Assembly: GCF_001718795.1 (NCBI RefSeq)
Contig: NZ_CP013438.1
Location: forward strand, 620,001-684,000
Origin: Burkholderia latens
GTDB taxonomy: Bacteria > Pseudomonadota > Gammaproteobacteria > Burkholderiales > Burkholderiaceae
Length of the DNA stretch: 64,000 nucleotides
Direction: 5' to 3'
Positions 9,112-19,267 of this stretch are shown piece by piece (within the stretch, counting starts at the first letter, position 1; every line of letters begins with the position of its first letter). The translations under genes were made by a program, and so were the position numbers. The notes under the pieces are model-generated. The model saw only the letters and a list, made by a program, of their open reading frames with translations. It was not told where the DNA came from and made no database searches.

Positions 9112-10524
9112 ATGGGCAAACAAGCAATCGGTGTGATCGGGCTCGCGGTGATGGGCCGCAATCTCGCACTCAATATCGAGAGCCGCGGTTACGCGGTGTC
9201 GGTGTACAACCGCAGCCGCGAGAAAACCGACGAACTGATCGCCGAATTCCCCGGCCGCAATCTGGTGCCGACCTACACGCTCGAGGAGTTCGTCGCGTCG
9301 CTCGAAACGCCGCGCCGGATCCTGATGATGGTGAAGGCCGGCGAAGCGACCGATGCGACGATCGCATCGCTCAAGCCGCTGCTCGAGAAGGGCGACGTGC
9401 TGATCGACGGCGGCAACACGCACTTCACCGACACGATCCGCCGCAACCAGGAGCTCGCGCAGTCGGGCCTGCACTTCATCGGCACCGGCGTGTCGGGCGG
9501 CGAGGAGGGCGCGCTGCGCGGCCCGTCGATCATGCCCGGCGGCCAGCGTGACGCGTACGACCTCGTGGAGCCGATCCTCAAGCAGATCGCCGCAAAGGCG
9601 CCGTCGGACGGCGAACCGTGCGTCGCATACATGGGCCCGGACGGTGCGGGCCACTATGTGAAGATGGTCCACAACGGTATCGAGTACGGCGACATGCAGC
9701 TGATCGCGGAGAGCTACGCGGTGCTGAAGGACGTCGCGGGTCTGACAAATGACGAACTCGGCGCGGTGTATACCGAGTGGAACCAGGGCGAGCTCGACAG
9801 CTATCTGATCGAGATCACGTCGAAGATCTTCGCCAAGAAGGACGACGAAACCGGCAAGCATCTGGTCGACGTGATCCTCGATCGCGCCGCGCAAAAGGGC
9901 ACCGGCAAGTGGACGAGCCAGAACGCGCTGGATCTCGGCGTGCCGCTGCCGCTGATCACCGAGTCGGTGTTCGCGCGCGTGCTGTCGTCGCTGAAGACCG
10001 AACGCGTCGCGGCCAGCAAGATCCTGTCGGGCCCGGCCGCCGCGCCGTTCGCCGGCGATCGTGCGGCGTTCGTCGAAGCAGTGCGCCGCGCGCTGTACCT
10101 GAGCAAGGTGATCTCGTACGCGCAGGGTTTCGCGCAGTTGCGCACGGCGTCGGAGGAATACGGCTGGAATCTCGATCTCGGCACGATCGCGAAGATCTTC
10201 CGCGCGGGCTGCATTATCCGCGCGCGCTTCCTGCAGAAGATCACGGACGCCTACGCGAACGATCCGGCGCTCGCGAACCTGCTGCTCGACCCGTACTTCA
10301 AGGATATCGCCGCGAATTACCAGGCCTCGCTGCGCGACGTCGTGGTGGCCGCGGTGCAGGCCGGGGTGCCGGTCCCGGCGTTCGCGTCGGCGGTTGCGTA
10401 CTTCGACAGCTACCGGTCGGAACGGCTGCCGGCCAACCTTGTGCAGGCGCAGCGCGACTTCTTCGGCGCGCACACGTTCGAGCGCACCGACAAGCCCGGC
10501 AGCTTCCACGCGAACTGGTCGTAA
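9112..10524 (+). CDS. gnd: 6-phosphogluconate dehydrogenase, decarboxylating
   Basis: A 470-residue enzyme of the oxidative pentose phosphate pathway that converts 6-phosphogluconate to ribulose 5-phosphate, CO2 and NADPH. The N-terminal Rossmann fold carries [15 protein letters not shown], and [12 protein letters not shown] fits NADP specificity. The catalytic Lys184 and Glu191 are in [17 protein letters not shown], equivalent to the E. coli Lys183/Glu190 pair. Length matches the dimeric long-chain Gnd type. SD GGAGAA sits 7 nt before the ATG, directly behind a terminator-like hairpin. Confidence 0.97.
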   Translation: MGKQAIGVIGLAVMGRNLALNIESRGYAVSVYNRSREKTDELIAEFPGRNLVPTYTLEEFVASLETPRRILMMVKAGEATDATIASLKPLLEKGDVLIDGGNTHFTDTIRRNQELAQSGLHFIGTGVSGGEEGALRGPSIMPGGQRDAYDLVEPILKQIAAKAPSDGEPCVAYMGPDGAGHYVKMVHNGIEYGDMQLIAESYAVLKDVAGLTNDELGAVYTEWNQGELDSYLIEITSKIFAKKDDETGKHLVDVILDRAAQKGTGKWTSQNALDLGVPLPLITESVFARVLSSLKTERVAASKILSGPAAAPFAGDRAAFVEAVRRALYLSKVISYAQGFAQLRTASEEYGWNLDLGTIAKIFRAGCIIRARFLQKITDAYANDPALANLLLDPYFKDIAANYQASLRDVVVAAVQAGVPVPAFASAVAYFDSYRSERLPANLVQAQRDFFGAHTFERTDKPGSFHANWS

Positions 10525-10724
10525 CGGGGCGGGCGAGGCGGCATTGTTGCGAAATTCTATTCTTTGAGTAGGGTTTTTTCGTCCCGGATCCTGCAATTGT
10601 TGGCTCCGCGGAAACAGTGTTTTCGTTCTTTCATGGTTTTCCCTAGGTGATCTCCGGACTAAACTTTGATCAATCGCTGCAGACATGGTGTGTGCGGCGA
10701 AGCAAAAAAATTCCGGAGGTAATC

Positions 10725-11069
10725 ATGAAATCGCTGATCGCAACGTTCGCTGCAGCTGCTGTCCTCGCCGTCCCCGCCGTGTCGTTTGCTCAACAGAATG
10801 CGCCCGTGACGCGTGCGCAGGTGAAGGCGGAACTGTCCGCCCTTCAACAAGCCGGCTACAAGCTGGGCAGCGACCGGACCGACTATCCGGCAGGCATCCA
10901 GGCAGCTGAAGCCCGTCTGAACCCGCAACAAAACGTCGCCGCCGCCGATACGAGCGGCTACGGTGCGCAACCGGCCGGCCAGCAAGAGTCGGGCGCTCCG
11001 GCGGTTGCGAAGACCGGCTGGCAAGTTAAGCGCGTGTCGGATGGCGCACCGGTCTACAAGGGTCGTTAA
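10725..11069 (+). CDS. Small secreted DUF4148 protein
   Basis: A 114-residue protein with a signal peptide (MKSLIATFAAAAVLAVPAVS, cleaved near FAQ). The mature part begins with the DUF4148 pattern VTRAQVKAELSALQQAGYKL and continues with YPAGIQAAEARL. A strong SD (GGAGG, 10715-10719) precedes the ATG by 5 nt. DUF4148 proteins are abundant small periplasmic proteins of Burkholderia with no known activity. The gene stands alone and ends before a strong terminator. Confidence 0.88.
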   Translation: MKSLIATFAAAAVLAVPAVSFAQQNAPVTRAQVKAELSALQQAGYKLGSDRTDYPAGIQAAEARLNPQQNVAAADTSGYGAQPAGQQESGAPAVAKTGWQVKRVSDGAPVYKGR

Positions 11070-11136
11070 TCGGTCGTTGACCGGCATCGGAGGGGCGGCC
11101 GCAGCCGCGGCCTGCTCCACCCCCGCGCAGTACGCA

Positions 11137-11175
11137 CAGCCCGCCGTTCCGCATCACGGAACGGCGGGCTGTTTT
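11137..11175. terminator. Bidirectional terminator between DUF4148 gene and leftward hypothetical
   Basis: A perfect 15-bp stem (CAGCCCGCCGTTCCG, 11137-11151, and its complement at 11157-11171) with a 5-base loop is followed by TTTTC on the plus strand. It lies between two convergent genes and probably serves both. Confidence 0.85.
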
Positions 11176-11196
11176 CATTGGCGGCGTCCGCGCGCG

Positions 11197-11517
11197 TCAG
11201 TGCAGCGGCCGCGGGCCGCGGCGAAGGTCCCGGAACAACGCGTCGGCCGGTTCCAGCGCTTGCAGCCATGCTTCGTCATAGCCGCTCAGCGTGTCGAGCG
11301 CATCGCGCAGCCGCTCGATCGCGAGTACCGGCAGCTCGACGCTGTGCCGCGTCGCGCCGCTCAGGTGCGCGACGCTCGCGAGCTGAACGAGCGCATCCGC
11401 TGCTTCCGCGACGTCGGTCGCGAACAGCAGGTGCCGGTTGAGCAGTTCGACGAGGGCGCTGCTACCGGCGAAATCCTCGGCGTTGAGCTGTACGGACACA
11501 AACGTCGCATTGTTCAT
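11197..11517 (-). CDS. Small hypothetical protein
   Basis: A 106-residue soluble protein beginning MNNATFVSVQLNAEDFAGSS. It is predicted mainly alpha-helical and leucine/alanine-rich, with no signal peptide and no family I can name. The start is well supported by AGGAG about 8 nt upstream on the minus strand. The long open frame further upstream was rejected because it lacks a ribosome site. It converges on the DUF4148 gene across the shared terminator. Confidence 0.7.
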   Translation of the reverse strand: MNNATFVSVQLNAEDFAGSSALVELLNRHLLFATDVAEAADALVQLASVAHLSGATRHSVELPVLAIERLRDALDTLSGYDEAWLQALEPADALFRDLRRGPRPLH

Positions 11518-11959
11518 CTTTATCTCCTCGTTGTCTGAATGGCGCGGTGCATCTCCGAGTATAGGTGGCGGTGCCGGCAACGGAGCGGCGGCCTTGCGCG
11601 GCGGGGGGCGGCACGACGGCGCACGGTGGAGGGCGGTGGCGTCCCGGCCGGCGGGGGCGGGCGCGCCGCAACTCTGGGCTCGTAGCTGGTTGATCCGCGG
11701 CCTGCGGACCCGCAAGATTGTTGCCGGCTCAACTAGCTGTCGCGGCCCGGACCGCGACAAATGGTATCTTTGCCGCTCGGGACGACGCGAAAAGCGCGTG
11801 AAAAAGGGGCCGATGAGCCTTTCGCGCTGGCGTCCCGCCGTGGAAACTGACGGCCGCGACAGCGGTCGGATACTGGTTGGTCCGGCCGTTCGGCCGGACA
11901 TCGTGCGTCGCGCGCCGGAGGGCGGTGAGCGGCGCAACGACGCAAATCCGGGAGGACCC
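11518..11959. other. 442-bp divergent intergenic region
   Basis: It separates the leftward hypothetical gene from the LysM lipoprotein gene. It contains a 7-bp inverted repeat GTCGCGG / CCGCGAC at 11739-11758 with a 6-base loop, followed by TATCTT near 11763, a weak -10 candidate. No gene was found in it; the open frame running rightward through it is taken as an extension of the downstream frame. Confidence 0.45.
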
Positions 11960-12694
11960 TTGAGAAAAACGATTCCGATCCACGATGCGCTGACGCGCCG
12001 GCTGCCGCAGGCGGTGTTCGTCGTCGCGGCTGCGGCGCTGACGGGCTGTACGATGACGCCGTGGACCGACAACTGGCAGCCGGTGCGGCCGTCGCCGTCG
12101 ACGTCGGCCGCGACGCCCGGTGTGATTGCCGGCTATTACCGCGTGAATCCGGGCGACACGCTCGCCGGCATTGCCGCCGCGTACGGGCAGCGCGTGCAGG
12201 ACGTGGCGAGCTGGAACCACATGTCGCCTAACGACGCCGTCTCGCCCGGCCAGGTGCTCCGCGTCGCGCCGCCGCCGGCCGCGACGTCGCTCGCGCAGCC
12301 GCCTGGGGCGACGGCACAACCGGGCTCGCTGGCATGGCCCGCGACGGGCTCCGTCGTAACGCCGTTCTCCGCAGGCAAGACGCGCGGCATCGTGATCGCC
12401 GCATCGGGGCCTGACCATTCGGTGCGCGCCGCGGCAAACGGGCGAGTGGTCTACGCCGGATCCGGCGTCAAGGCGTATGGCCCGCTCGTGATCCTGAAGC
12501 ATGAAAACGGGCTCATCACCGCGTACGGGCACAACGGCAAACTGCTCGTCAACGAAGGCGATGCGGTACGCGCGGGCCAGCCGGTTGCCGAGATGGGCAC
12601 CGACGCGAGCGGCCGTGCGACGTTCGAGTTCGAAGTCCGGCAGAACGGCAAGGCCGTCGATCCGCTGAGCTTTCTGCCGCGAAACGGCGGCTGA
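11960..12694 (+). CDS. LysM/LytM-domain lipoprotein, catalytically degenerate (NlpD-like)
   Basis: The 244-residue protein starts at TTG 11960, chosen because GGGAGG lies 5 nt before it and because this start gives a perfect lipoprotein signal (AAAALTGC, lipidated Cys30). A LysM peptidoglycan-binding domain follows at about 60-105 (YRVNPGDTLAGIAAAYG). The C-terminal M23/LytM fold covers about 125-240 (GRVVYAGSGVKAYGPLVILKH, then YGHNGKLLVNEGD). The zinc ligands of active M23 enzymes are missing: HxxxD is replaced by TRGIVI and the last HxH by ATFEFEVR. This suggests an NlpD/EnvC-type activator of amidases and not a hydrolase. Confidence 0.85.
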   Translation: MRKTIPIHDALTRRLPQAVFVVAAAALTGCTMTPWTDNWQPVRPSPSTSAATPGVIAGYYRVNPGDTLAGIAAAYGQRVQDVASWNHMSPNDAVSPGQVLRVAPPPAATSLAQPPGATAQPGSLAWPATGSVVTPFSAGKTRGIVIAASGPDHSVRAAANGRVVYAGSGVKAYGPLVILKHENGLITAYGHNGKLLVNEGDAVRAGQPVAEMGTDASGRATFEFEVRQNGKAVDPLSFLPRNGG

Positions 12695-12740
12695 CGCCGC
12701 ATCGGGGCGTGTGCGCCGCACGGCGCGCACGCTCGCGCCT

Positions 12741-13379
12741 TCATCCTTCCTTAAGCTGCGCGGTGGCAGACTGCCTCGCATGATTGCCGAGCCAGCGAAT
12801 GCCCAGTGCGAGTCCTGCCGCGCCCAGCGCGATCACCGAACATTGAATGGCGACCGGCAGGTAGCCGTGCGGACGCGGATCGACGAACGGGTACGGATAC
12901 CAGTTCTCCACTGCGCCGCGCACGAGCGTATAGCCGAGATAGACGACGGGAAAGGCGAGCCATGCAAATGCGCTGCGCCGCGGGACTGGCGAGCGCGGCT
13001 CCACGTACAGCCAGTCGCACAGCACCACGAGCGGCACGATCCGGTGCAGCACCCAGTTATTGAACGCCGGCGTGACATGGTGCAGCGCATCGAGCCGCGC
13101 GAGCAGCAGTTCGTAGACGATCGCGGTGATCAACATGTACAGCACCGCGGCGCCGCGCATCGATTCGTAGCGCGCCGAGCCGGCGCGCGTGACGCGCGAC
13201 AGCCCGACGACAAGCATCGCCGCCGCATACAGGCTGCTGAGTTGCGTGAAGTAGCTGAGGTAATTGCCGAGATGAAAGCTCGGCAAGTGCCAGTAGTCGG
13301 CGACGCTGTGCAGCGTGGTCGACACCGCGAGCAACGCGGCGATCAGCCGGTAGGCCGCAACGAAGAACGCTTTGCTCAT
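12741..13379 (-). CDS. Pr6Pr-type six-helix membrane protein
   Basis: A 212-residue integral membrane protein from MSKAFFVAAYRLIAALLAVS, with about six hydrophobic helices. Conserved features of the Pr6Pr (putative six-transmembrane) family are seen: NYLSYFTQLSSL, LHHVTPAFNNWVLHRIVPL and YPYPFVDPRPHGY. No activity is established for the family. A longer frame upstream (to 13511) was rejected because the first helix begins at this ATG. It is divergent from the cytochrome b561 gene. Confidence 0.8.
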   Translation of the reverse strand: MSKAFFVAAYRLIAALLAVSTTLHSVADYWHLPSFHLGNYLSYFTQLSSLYAAAMLVVGLSRVTRAGSARYESMRGAAVLYMLITAIVYELLLARLDALHHVTPAFNNWVLHRIVPLVVLCDWLYVEPRSPVPRRSAFAWLAFPVVYLGYTLVRGAVENWYPYPFVDPRPHGYLPVAIQCSVIALGAAGLALGIRWLGNHARQSATAQLKEG

Positions 13380-13611
13380 GATGCCCGCGCAACGTCGCAC
13401 CAAAGCTTCATCGTGCCACAGTGGCGCGCGGGCGCGATGCGGATTTTCCTTATGACGCGGCCGGTTCGGGCGGGAGTGCCGATTCGTCCGATATTTGACC
13501 GGGTCGTGCAATGCCGGCCGCGCGTGACGCTACAATCGGGGAGCCGAGCGGCACCGGCCCGCTGCGGCATGTGCCCGCCCCGCATATCACACGAGAAACA
13601 CGAGACACAGC

Positions 13612-14148
13612 ATGAAAAACATCCTCGCGAAACAGACGCGCTACAGTTCGCCGGCCATCTTCTTCCACTGGGCCATCTTCCTGCTGGTCGCACTGGCTTA
13701 TCTGGCCATCGAGATTCGCGGGCCGAAAGGCAGCGACAGTCGCGTGTTCTGGACGAACGTCCACTTCCTCGCGGGAACGTCCGTGCTCGTGCTGTCGGTG
13801 CTGCGCGTGCTGTGGCGGGTGGTCAGCCGCGTGCCCGAGCCGATTCCGCAGGCGGCGCTGCTGAAATGGCTGTCGACGCTCGCGCATTTCGCGTTGTACG
13901 TATTCATCATCGCGCAGCCGCTGCTCGGGATCATGACGATCAACATGGGCGGCAAGCCCGTATCGCTCGACTGGATTGGCGTGTCGTTCACGCTGTTCGG
14001 CCCCGACAAGGCGCTGCGGCCGACGATCAAGGAAGCGCACGAACTGATCGGCAACGCGTTCTATTTCGTGATCGGCCTGCATGCGCTTGCCGCGCTTTAC
14101 CACCATTTCATCCGGCGCGACGACGTGCTGCGGCGTATGGTGCCGTGA
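13612..14148 (+). CDS. Cytochrome b561 family membrane protein
   Basis: A 178-residue, four-helix diheme b-type cytochrome. Its first helix (SSPAIFFHWAIFLLVALAYLA) carries an early heme-ligand histidine. WTNVHFLAGTSVLVLSVLRV follows, and the C-terminal half holds KEAHELIGNAFYFVIGLHAL with YHHFIRRDDVLRRM, the usual position of the other ligands. Members such as YodB and CybB pass electrons from quinol in the inner membrane, and CybB oxidises superoxide. It is monocistronic and ends before a long perfect hairpin. Confidence 0.9.
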   Translation: MKNILAKQTRYSSPAIFFHWAIFLLVALAYLAIEIRGPKGSDSRVFWTNVHFLAGTSVLVLSVLRVLWRVVSRVPEPIPQAALLKWLSTLAHFALYVFIIAQPLLGIMTINMGGKPVSLDWIGVSFTLFGPDKALRPTIKEAHELIGNAFYFVIGLHALAALYHHFIRRDDVLRRMVP

Positions 14149-14176
14149 TCGCCGCACGCGGAAGCCGCGCATCGGC

Positions 14177-14216
14177 CCGGGGGCGCATGGTTGTCGACAC
14201 AACCATGCGCCCCCGG
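14177..14216. terminator. 18-bp perfect hairpin after cytochrome b561 gene
   Basis: Arms at 14177-14194 (CCGGGGGCGCATGGTTGT) and 14199-14216 are exact complements around the loop CGAC. There is no clean U-tract, only TGCGTTTA. It probably terminates the b561 transcript or insulates the copper genes. Confidence 0.6.
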
Positions 14217-14305
14217 TGCGTTTACCGCCGTGCACGGCTGGCCAGCGCGACGAACATTCGGTAACATCTCGGCTGTTTTTACATTCCGCTTACGCATTGC
14301 CGCGC

Positions 14306-14665
14306 ATGCTGCACCGACATCGTCACCTGACCGCCTGGCTCGGCGTGTTCGCGATCTGGCTCGCGATCGCGGCGCCGCTGGTGTCGCAGTGGCGCATCGC
14401 GCACGTGGCGTCGCCCGATGCGACCATCTGTAGTGCAAAGCATGACGCGGCCCGCGCAGCCCCAGCGCACGATCATGCGTTGCATCTCGATGCATGCGGC
14501 TATTGCGGCTTCTTCGCGCACATGCCCGCGGCTGGCGGCGTGGCCGCCGCGTCGTTCGCTTTCGTCCCCGTCGCGACCGTTTCCGCTGCCGCGCCGCCTG
14601 CCGTCGCCGCACACGCCGAACGTTATCCGCGCGCTTATCCGCGCGCACCGCCCGAGCGCGCCTGA
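14306..14665 (+). CDS. DUF2946 protein, copper-associated
   Basis: A 119-residue protein with one N-terminal helix (LTAWLGVFAIWLAIAAPLVS), a DUF2946-type segment with CSAKHDAA and a histidine-rich part ending in the motif HLDACGYCGFFAHMP, and a hydrophobic second half. The family is recurrently found beside OprC-type copper receptors, as here. The Cys-x-x-Cys with neighbouring His residues suggests copper binding in the membrane or periplasm, which is inferred. The receptor gene follows after 82 bp, probably in one transcript. Confidence 0.82.
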   Translation: MLHRHRHLTAWLGVFAIWLAIAAPLVSQWRIAHVASPDATICSAKHDAARAAPAHDHALHLDACGYCGFFAHMPAAGGVAAASFAFVPVATVSAAAPPAVAAHAERYPRAYPRAPPERA

Positions 14666-14747
14666 CGCGCTGTCTCCGTTCCTTTCATCGCCGTTATCCG
14701 CGCAGTCCGTCGAGGCCGCGTGGAGGGCGTCACTCGGGCTTTCGATC

Positions 14748-16880
14748 ATGACCGTTTTTTCGTTGCGCACGCCGACGGCGTCGCGCCAATTCCCTGCACG
14801 GCGCGTGCCGCGCATGCTGACATTCACCGTTCCGGCGCTTGCCGTCGGCGCAATGACCGCGGCGGCTCCCGCCGAAACCGCGCGTGCCGCCGCCGGCGTG
14901 CCGACTGCTGACGCTGGCGCGCTGCTGCCGCCCGTCGAGGTCGTCGCATCGCCGCTGACGACGCCGCTCGTCGTCGTCACCGATCCGAAGGCGCCGCGCC
15001 AGCCGCTGCCGGCGAGCGACGGTGCGGACTATCTGAAGACGATTCCCGGCTTCACATCGATTCGCAGCGGCGGGACGAACGGCGACCCCGTGCTGCGCGG
15101 GATGTTCGGTTCGCGGCTGAACATTCTCGCGAACGGATTGCCGACGCTCGGCGCGTGTCCGAACCGGATGGATGCGCCGACGTCGTATATCGCCCCGGAA
15201 AGCTATGACAAGGTCATGGTCGTGAAAGGCCCGCAAACCGTGCTGTACGGCCCCGGCGCATCGGCGGGCACCGTGCTGTTCGAGCGCGTGACGCCGCGCT
15301 TCGAGCGGGCCGGCATGCGCTTCGACGGCAGCGTGGTCGGCGGGTCGTTCGGCCGCAACGACCAGAACTTCGACGTGACGGCCGGCACGCCGGACGTCTA
15401 CGGCCGCGTGACCGCCAACCACGCGCATGCGCAGGACTACAAGGACGGCAACGGCAATACCGTGCCGTCGCAATGGGACAAGTGGAATGCCGATGCGGCG
15501 CTCGGCTGGACGCCCGACGACCGCACGCGCGTGGAGCTGACGGCGGGCGCCGGCGACGGCTATGCGCGCTATGCGGGGCGCGGAATGGACGGAGCGCATT
15601 TCCGCCGCGAAACGTTCGGCCTGTCGTTCGACAAGCGGCATCTCGGCGACGTGCTCGACCGTGTCGAGGCGCGCGTGTACTACAACGAAGCCGACCACGT
15701 GATGGACAACACCACGCTGCGTCAACCGGATCCGGCCAGCAGCATGCCGATGCGGATGGCATCCGAGGTGCGGCGCCGCACGTTCGGTGCGCGGGCCGCG
15801 GCAACGTTGCGCTTCGGCGACGACTTCAAGCTCGTGACCGGCGTCGACGCGCAGTCGAACCGGCTCGATTCGCGTTCGGCGATGGGGCGACAGAACTACG
15901 GCGACCAGCCGTGGAATGCGCAGGCGACGATGTGGAACGCGGGCGCGTTCGGCAAACTGACGTGGTACGCGAGCGATACGGCGCGCGTGATCGGCGGCGC
16001 GCGGGTCGATTACGCGAGCGCGCGCGACAAGCGTGCGACGACGCGCGGGATGATGACGAGCACGCCGAATCCGACCTTCGACGACGACCGCGCGCGCGTG
16101 CTGCCGAGCGGCTTCGTGCGCTACGAGCGCGATCTCGCGTCGCTGCCGGTCACCTGGTATGCCGGCATCGGTCACGCGCAACGCTATCCGGACTACTGGG
16201 AGCTGTTCTCCGCGAAACGCGGGCCGGCCGGCTCGATCAACGCGTTCTCCGCCGTGCAGCCCGAAAAGACCACGCAGCTCGACATCGGCGCGCAGTACAG
16301 GAGCGACCGCGTCGATGCATGGGTGTCGGCATACGCCGGCTATGTGCAGGACTACATCCTGTTCAACTACGCGCACGGAATGATGGGCCCGACCACACAG
16401 GCGACGAACGTCAACGCGCAGATCATGGGCGGAGAAGCCGGTATGTCATGGCGCCCAGTCGCGCCGCTGCGGATCGACACGTCGCTCGCGTATGCATGGG
16501 GGCGCAATGCAACGAGCGGCGATCCGTTGCCGCAGATGCCGCCGCTCGAGGCGCGCGTCGGGTTGGAGTACACGCGCGGCGCATGGTCGGCAGGCGGCCT
16601 GTGGCGGGTCGTTGCGCCGCAGCATCGCTATGCGCTGAACGAGGGCAACGTGGTCGGCAAGGACTTCGGTCCGAGTGCGGGCTTCGGCGTGCTGTCGGTG
16701 CATGCGCAGTACAACGTCAGCAAGAAAGTGCAGATCTCGGTCGGCGTCGACAACGTATTGAACAAGGCCTATACCGAGCATCTGAACCTCGCCGGCAACG
16801 CGGGTTTCGGCTATCCCGCGAACGCGCCGTTGATGGAGCCGGGGCGCACCGCATGGCTGCGCGTGAGCGCGAAGCTGTGA
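14748..16880 (+). CDS. oprC: TonB-dependent copper receptor, OprC-like
   Basis: A 710-residue outer-membrane receptor. A signal segment ends near AAAPAETARAAA. The plug domain follows (LKTIPGFTSIRSGGTNGDPVLRG as its core), with QTVLYGPGASAGTVLFER closing the plug. The beta barrel ends with the typical aromatic-flanked strand (TAWLRVSAKL). The copper motifs of P. aeruginosa OprC, CxxxM and HxM, are both present: Cys137-Pro-Asn-Arg-Met141 and His317-Val-Met319. Additional Met-rich stretches (SSMPMRM, HGMMGP) fit copper uptake. It belongs with the DUF2946 gene just upstream. Start chosen at ATG 14748; the frame is open further upstream. Confidence 0.92.
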   Translation: MTVFSLRTPTASRQFPARRVPRMLTFTVPALAVGAMTAAAPAETARAAAGVPTADAGALLPPVEVVASPLTTPLVVVTDPKAPRQPLPASDGADYLKTIPGFTSIRSGGTNGDPVLRGMFGSRLNILANGLPTLGACPNRMDAPTSYIAPESYDKVMVVKGPQTVLYGPGASAGTVLFERVTPRFERAGMRFDGSVVGGSFGRNDQNFDVTAGTPDVYGRVTANHAHAQDYKDGNGNTVPSQWDKWNADAALGWTPDDRTRVELTAGAGDGYARYAGRGMDGAHFRRETFGLSFDKRHLGDVLDRVEARVYYNEADHVMDNTTLRQPDPASSMPMRMASEVRRRTFGARAAATLRFGDDFKLVTGVDAQSNRLDSRSAMGRQNYGDQPWNAQATMWNAGAFGKLTWYASDTARVIGGARVDYASARDKRATTRGMMTSTPNPTFDDDRARVLPSGFVRYERDLASLPVTWYAGIGHAQRYPDYWELFSAKRGPAGSINAFSAVQPEKTTQLDIGAQYRSDRVDAWVSAYAGYVQDYILFNYAHGMMGPTTQATNVNAQIMGGEAGMSWRPVAPLRIDTSLAYAWGRNATSGDPLPQMPPLEARVGLEYTRGAWSAGGLWRVVAPQHRYALNEGNVVGKDFGPSAGFGVLSVHAQYNVSKKVQISVGVDNVLNKAYTEHLNLAGNAGFGYPANAPLMEPGRTAWLRVSAKL

Positions 16881-16936
16881 CGCACGGCGCGCGTGTGCGT
16901 TGCAGCATGCGCGCGCATCGACGCGACACCGCCTGA

Positions 16937-18202
<1,266 letters not shown>

Positions 18203-18205
18203 TCG

Positions 18206-19246
18206 ATGGCCGTGCGTGAAGGACGCGCGCCGCTTGCGCGGCGCGTTGCGATCTACGGTGCGGCAGGACTGGCTGCGATTGCCGTCGCAGCACTCTGGAG
18301 CGGCGCGGCGTCACAGCGCCGGGCGGATGCCGCATATGCGTCGGCGGCCGAGCAAGCACCTGGCGGCGCGAGCGCGTCGGCGGTCGTGGCGCCCGCCGCG
18401 TTGCCGGCGAGCACCGGCCTGCCGTCGTCGCTTGCAGGGGCCAGTGCGCCGCGGTTGCCGCTCGATGCGGGCGGCCATCTCGCGAAGTCGCGCGCGGTCC
18501 GCGACTTCTTCGATTACTGCCTGACCGCGCAGAGCGACCTGAACGCAACCGCGCTCGATGCGCTCGTCGTGCGCGAGATCGCGGCACAGCTCGACGGCAC
18601 GATCGCGCAGCGTGAGGCGTTGGACGTGTGGCATCGATACCGTGCGTATCTCGACGCGCTCGCGACGCTACCGCAGGCCGGTGCGGTCGACAAGTCGGAT
18701 CCCGGCGCGCTGCAGCTCGCGCTCGACCAGCGCGCGTCGATCGGATACCGCACGCTCGGCGACTGGAGCCAGCCGTTTTTCGGCGCGGAGCAGTGGCGGC
18801 AGCGCTACGATCTCGCGCGGCTGAAGATCGCGCAGGATCGCACCTTAACCGACGCGCAGAAGGCGGAACGGCTCGCGGCGCTTGCGCAGCAGATGCCGGA
18901 CGACGAACGGGCCGCGCGACAGAAGGTCGACAGGCAGCGCGCCGCGATCGACCAGATCGCGCAGTTGCAGAAGAGCGGGGCGACGCCCGATGCGATGCGC
19001 GCGCAACTGACGCAGACGCTTGGTCCCGAAGCGGCGGCGCGCGTCGCGCAGATGCAGCAGGACGATGCATCGTGGCAGAGCCGCTACGCGGACTATGCGG
19101 CGCAGCGTGCGCAGATCGTTGCGGCCGGGCTGTCGGCGCAGGATCGCGATGCGCGGATTGCCGCACTGCGGCAGCGCATCTTCACGAAACCAGGCGAAGC
19201 GGTGCGAGCGGCGTCGCTCGATCGCGGCGCGGCGGCCGCACAGTAA
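18206..19246 (+). CDS. limA: Lipase-specific foldase (steric chaperone)
   Basis: A 346-residue membrane-anchored chaperone needed to fold LipA in the periplasm. A short basic N-terminus is followed by one helix (about 13-32, VAIYGAAGLAAIAVAALW), an Ala/Pro-rich linker, and the foldase domains. The Lif signature RxxFDY(F/C)L(S/T)A is present as RDFFDYCLTA at about residues 100-109. The rest is an extended alpha-helical scaffold (for example ALAQQMPDDERAARQ) that wraps the lipase. It starts 3 bp after lipA, and the pair forms one operon. Confidence 0.96.
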   Translation: MAVREGRAPLARRVAIYGAAGLAAIAVAALWSGAASQRRADAAYASAAEQAPGGASASAVVAPAALPASTGLPSSLAGASAPRLPLDAGGHLAKSRAVRDFFDYCLTAQSDLNATALDALVVREIAAQLDGTIAQREALDVWHRYRAYLDALATLPQAGAVDKSDPGALQLALDQRASIGYRTLGDWSQPFFGAEQWRQRYDLARLKIAQDRTLTDAQKAERLAALAQQMPDDERAARQKVDRQRAAIDQIAQLQKSGATPDAMRAQLTQTLGPEAAARVAQMQQDDASWQSRYADYAAQRAQIVAAGLSAQDRDARIAALRQRIFTKPGEAVRAASLDRGAAAAQ

Positions 19247-19267
19247 CGCGCGCAATCCCGCATGCAG

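Noticed and set aside
14730..16376. 548-codon antisense frame inside the copper receptor gene
   Set aside because: No ribosome site, arginine/histidine-rich composition, and full overlap with a clear TonB receptor.
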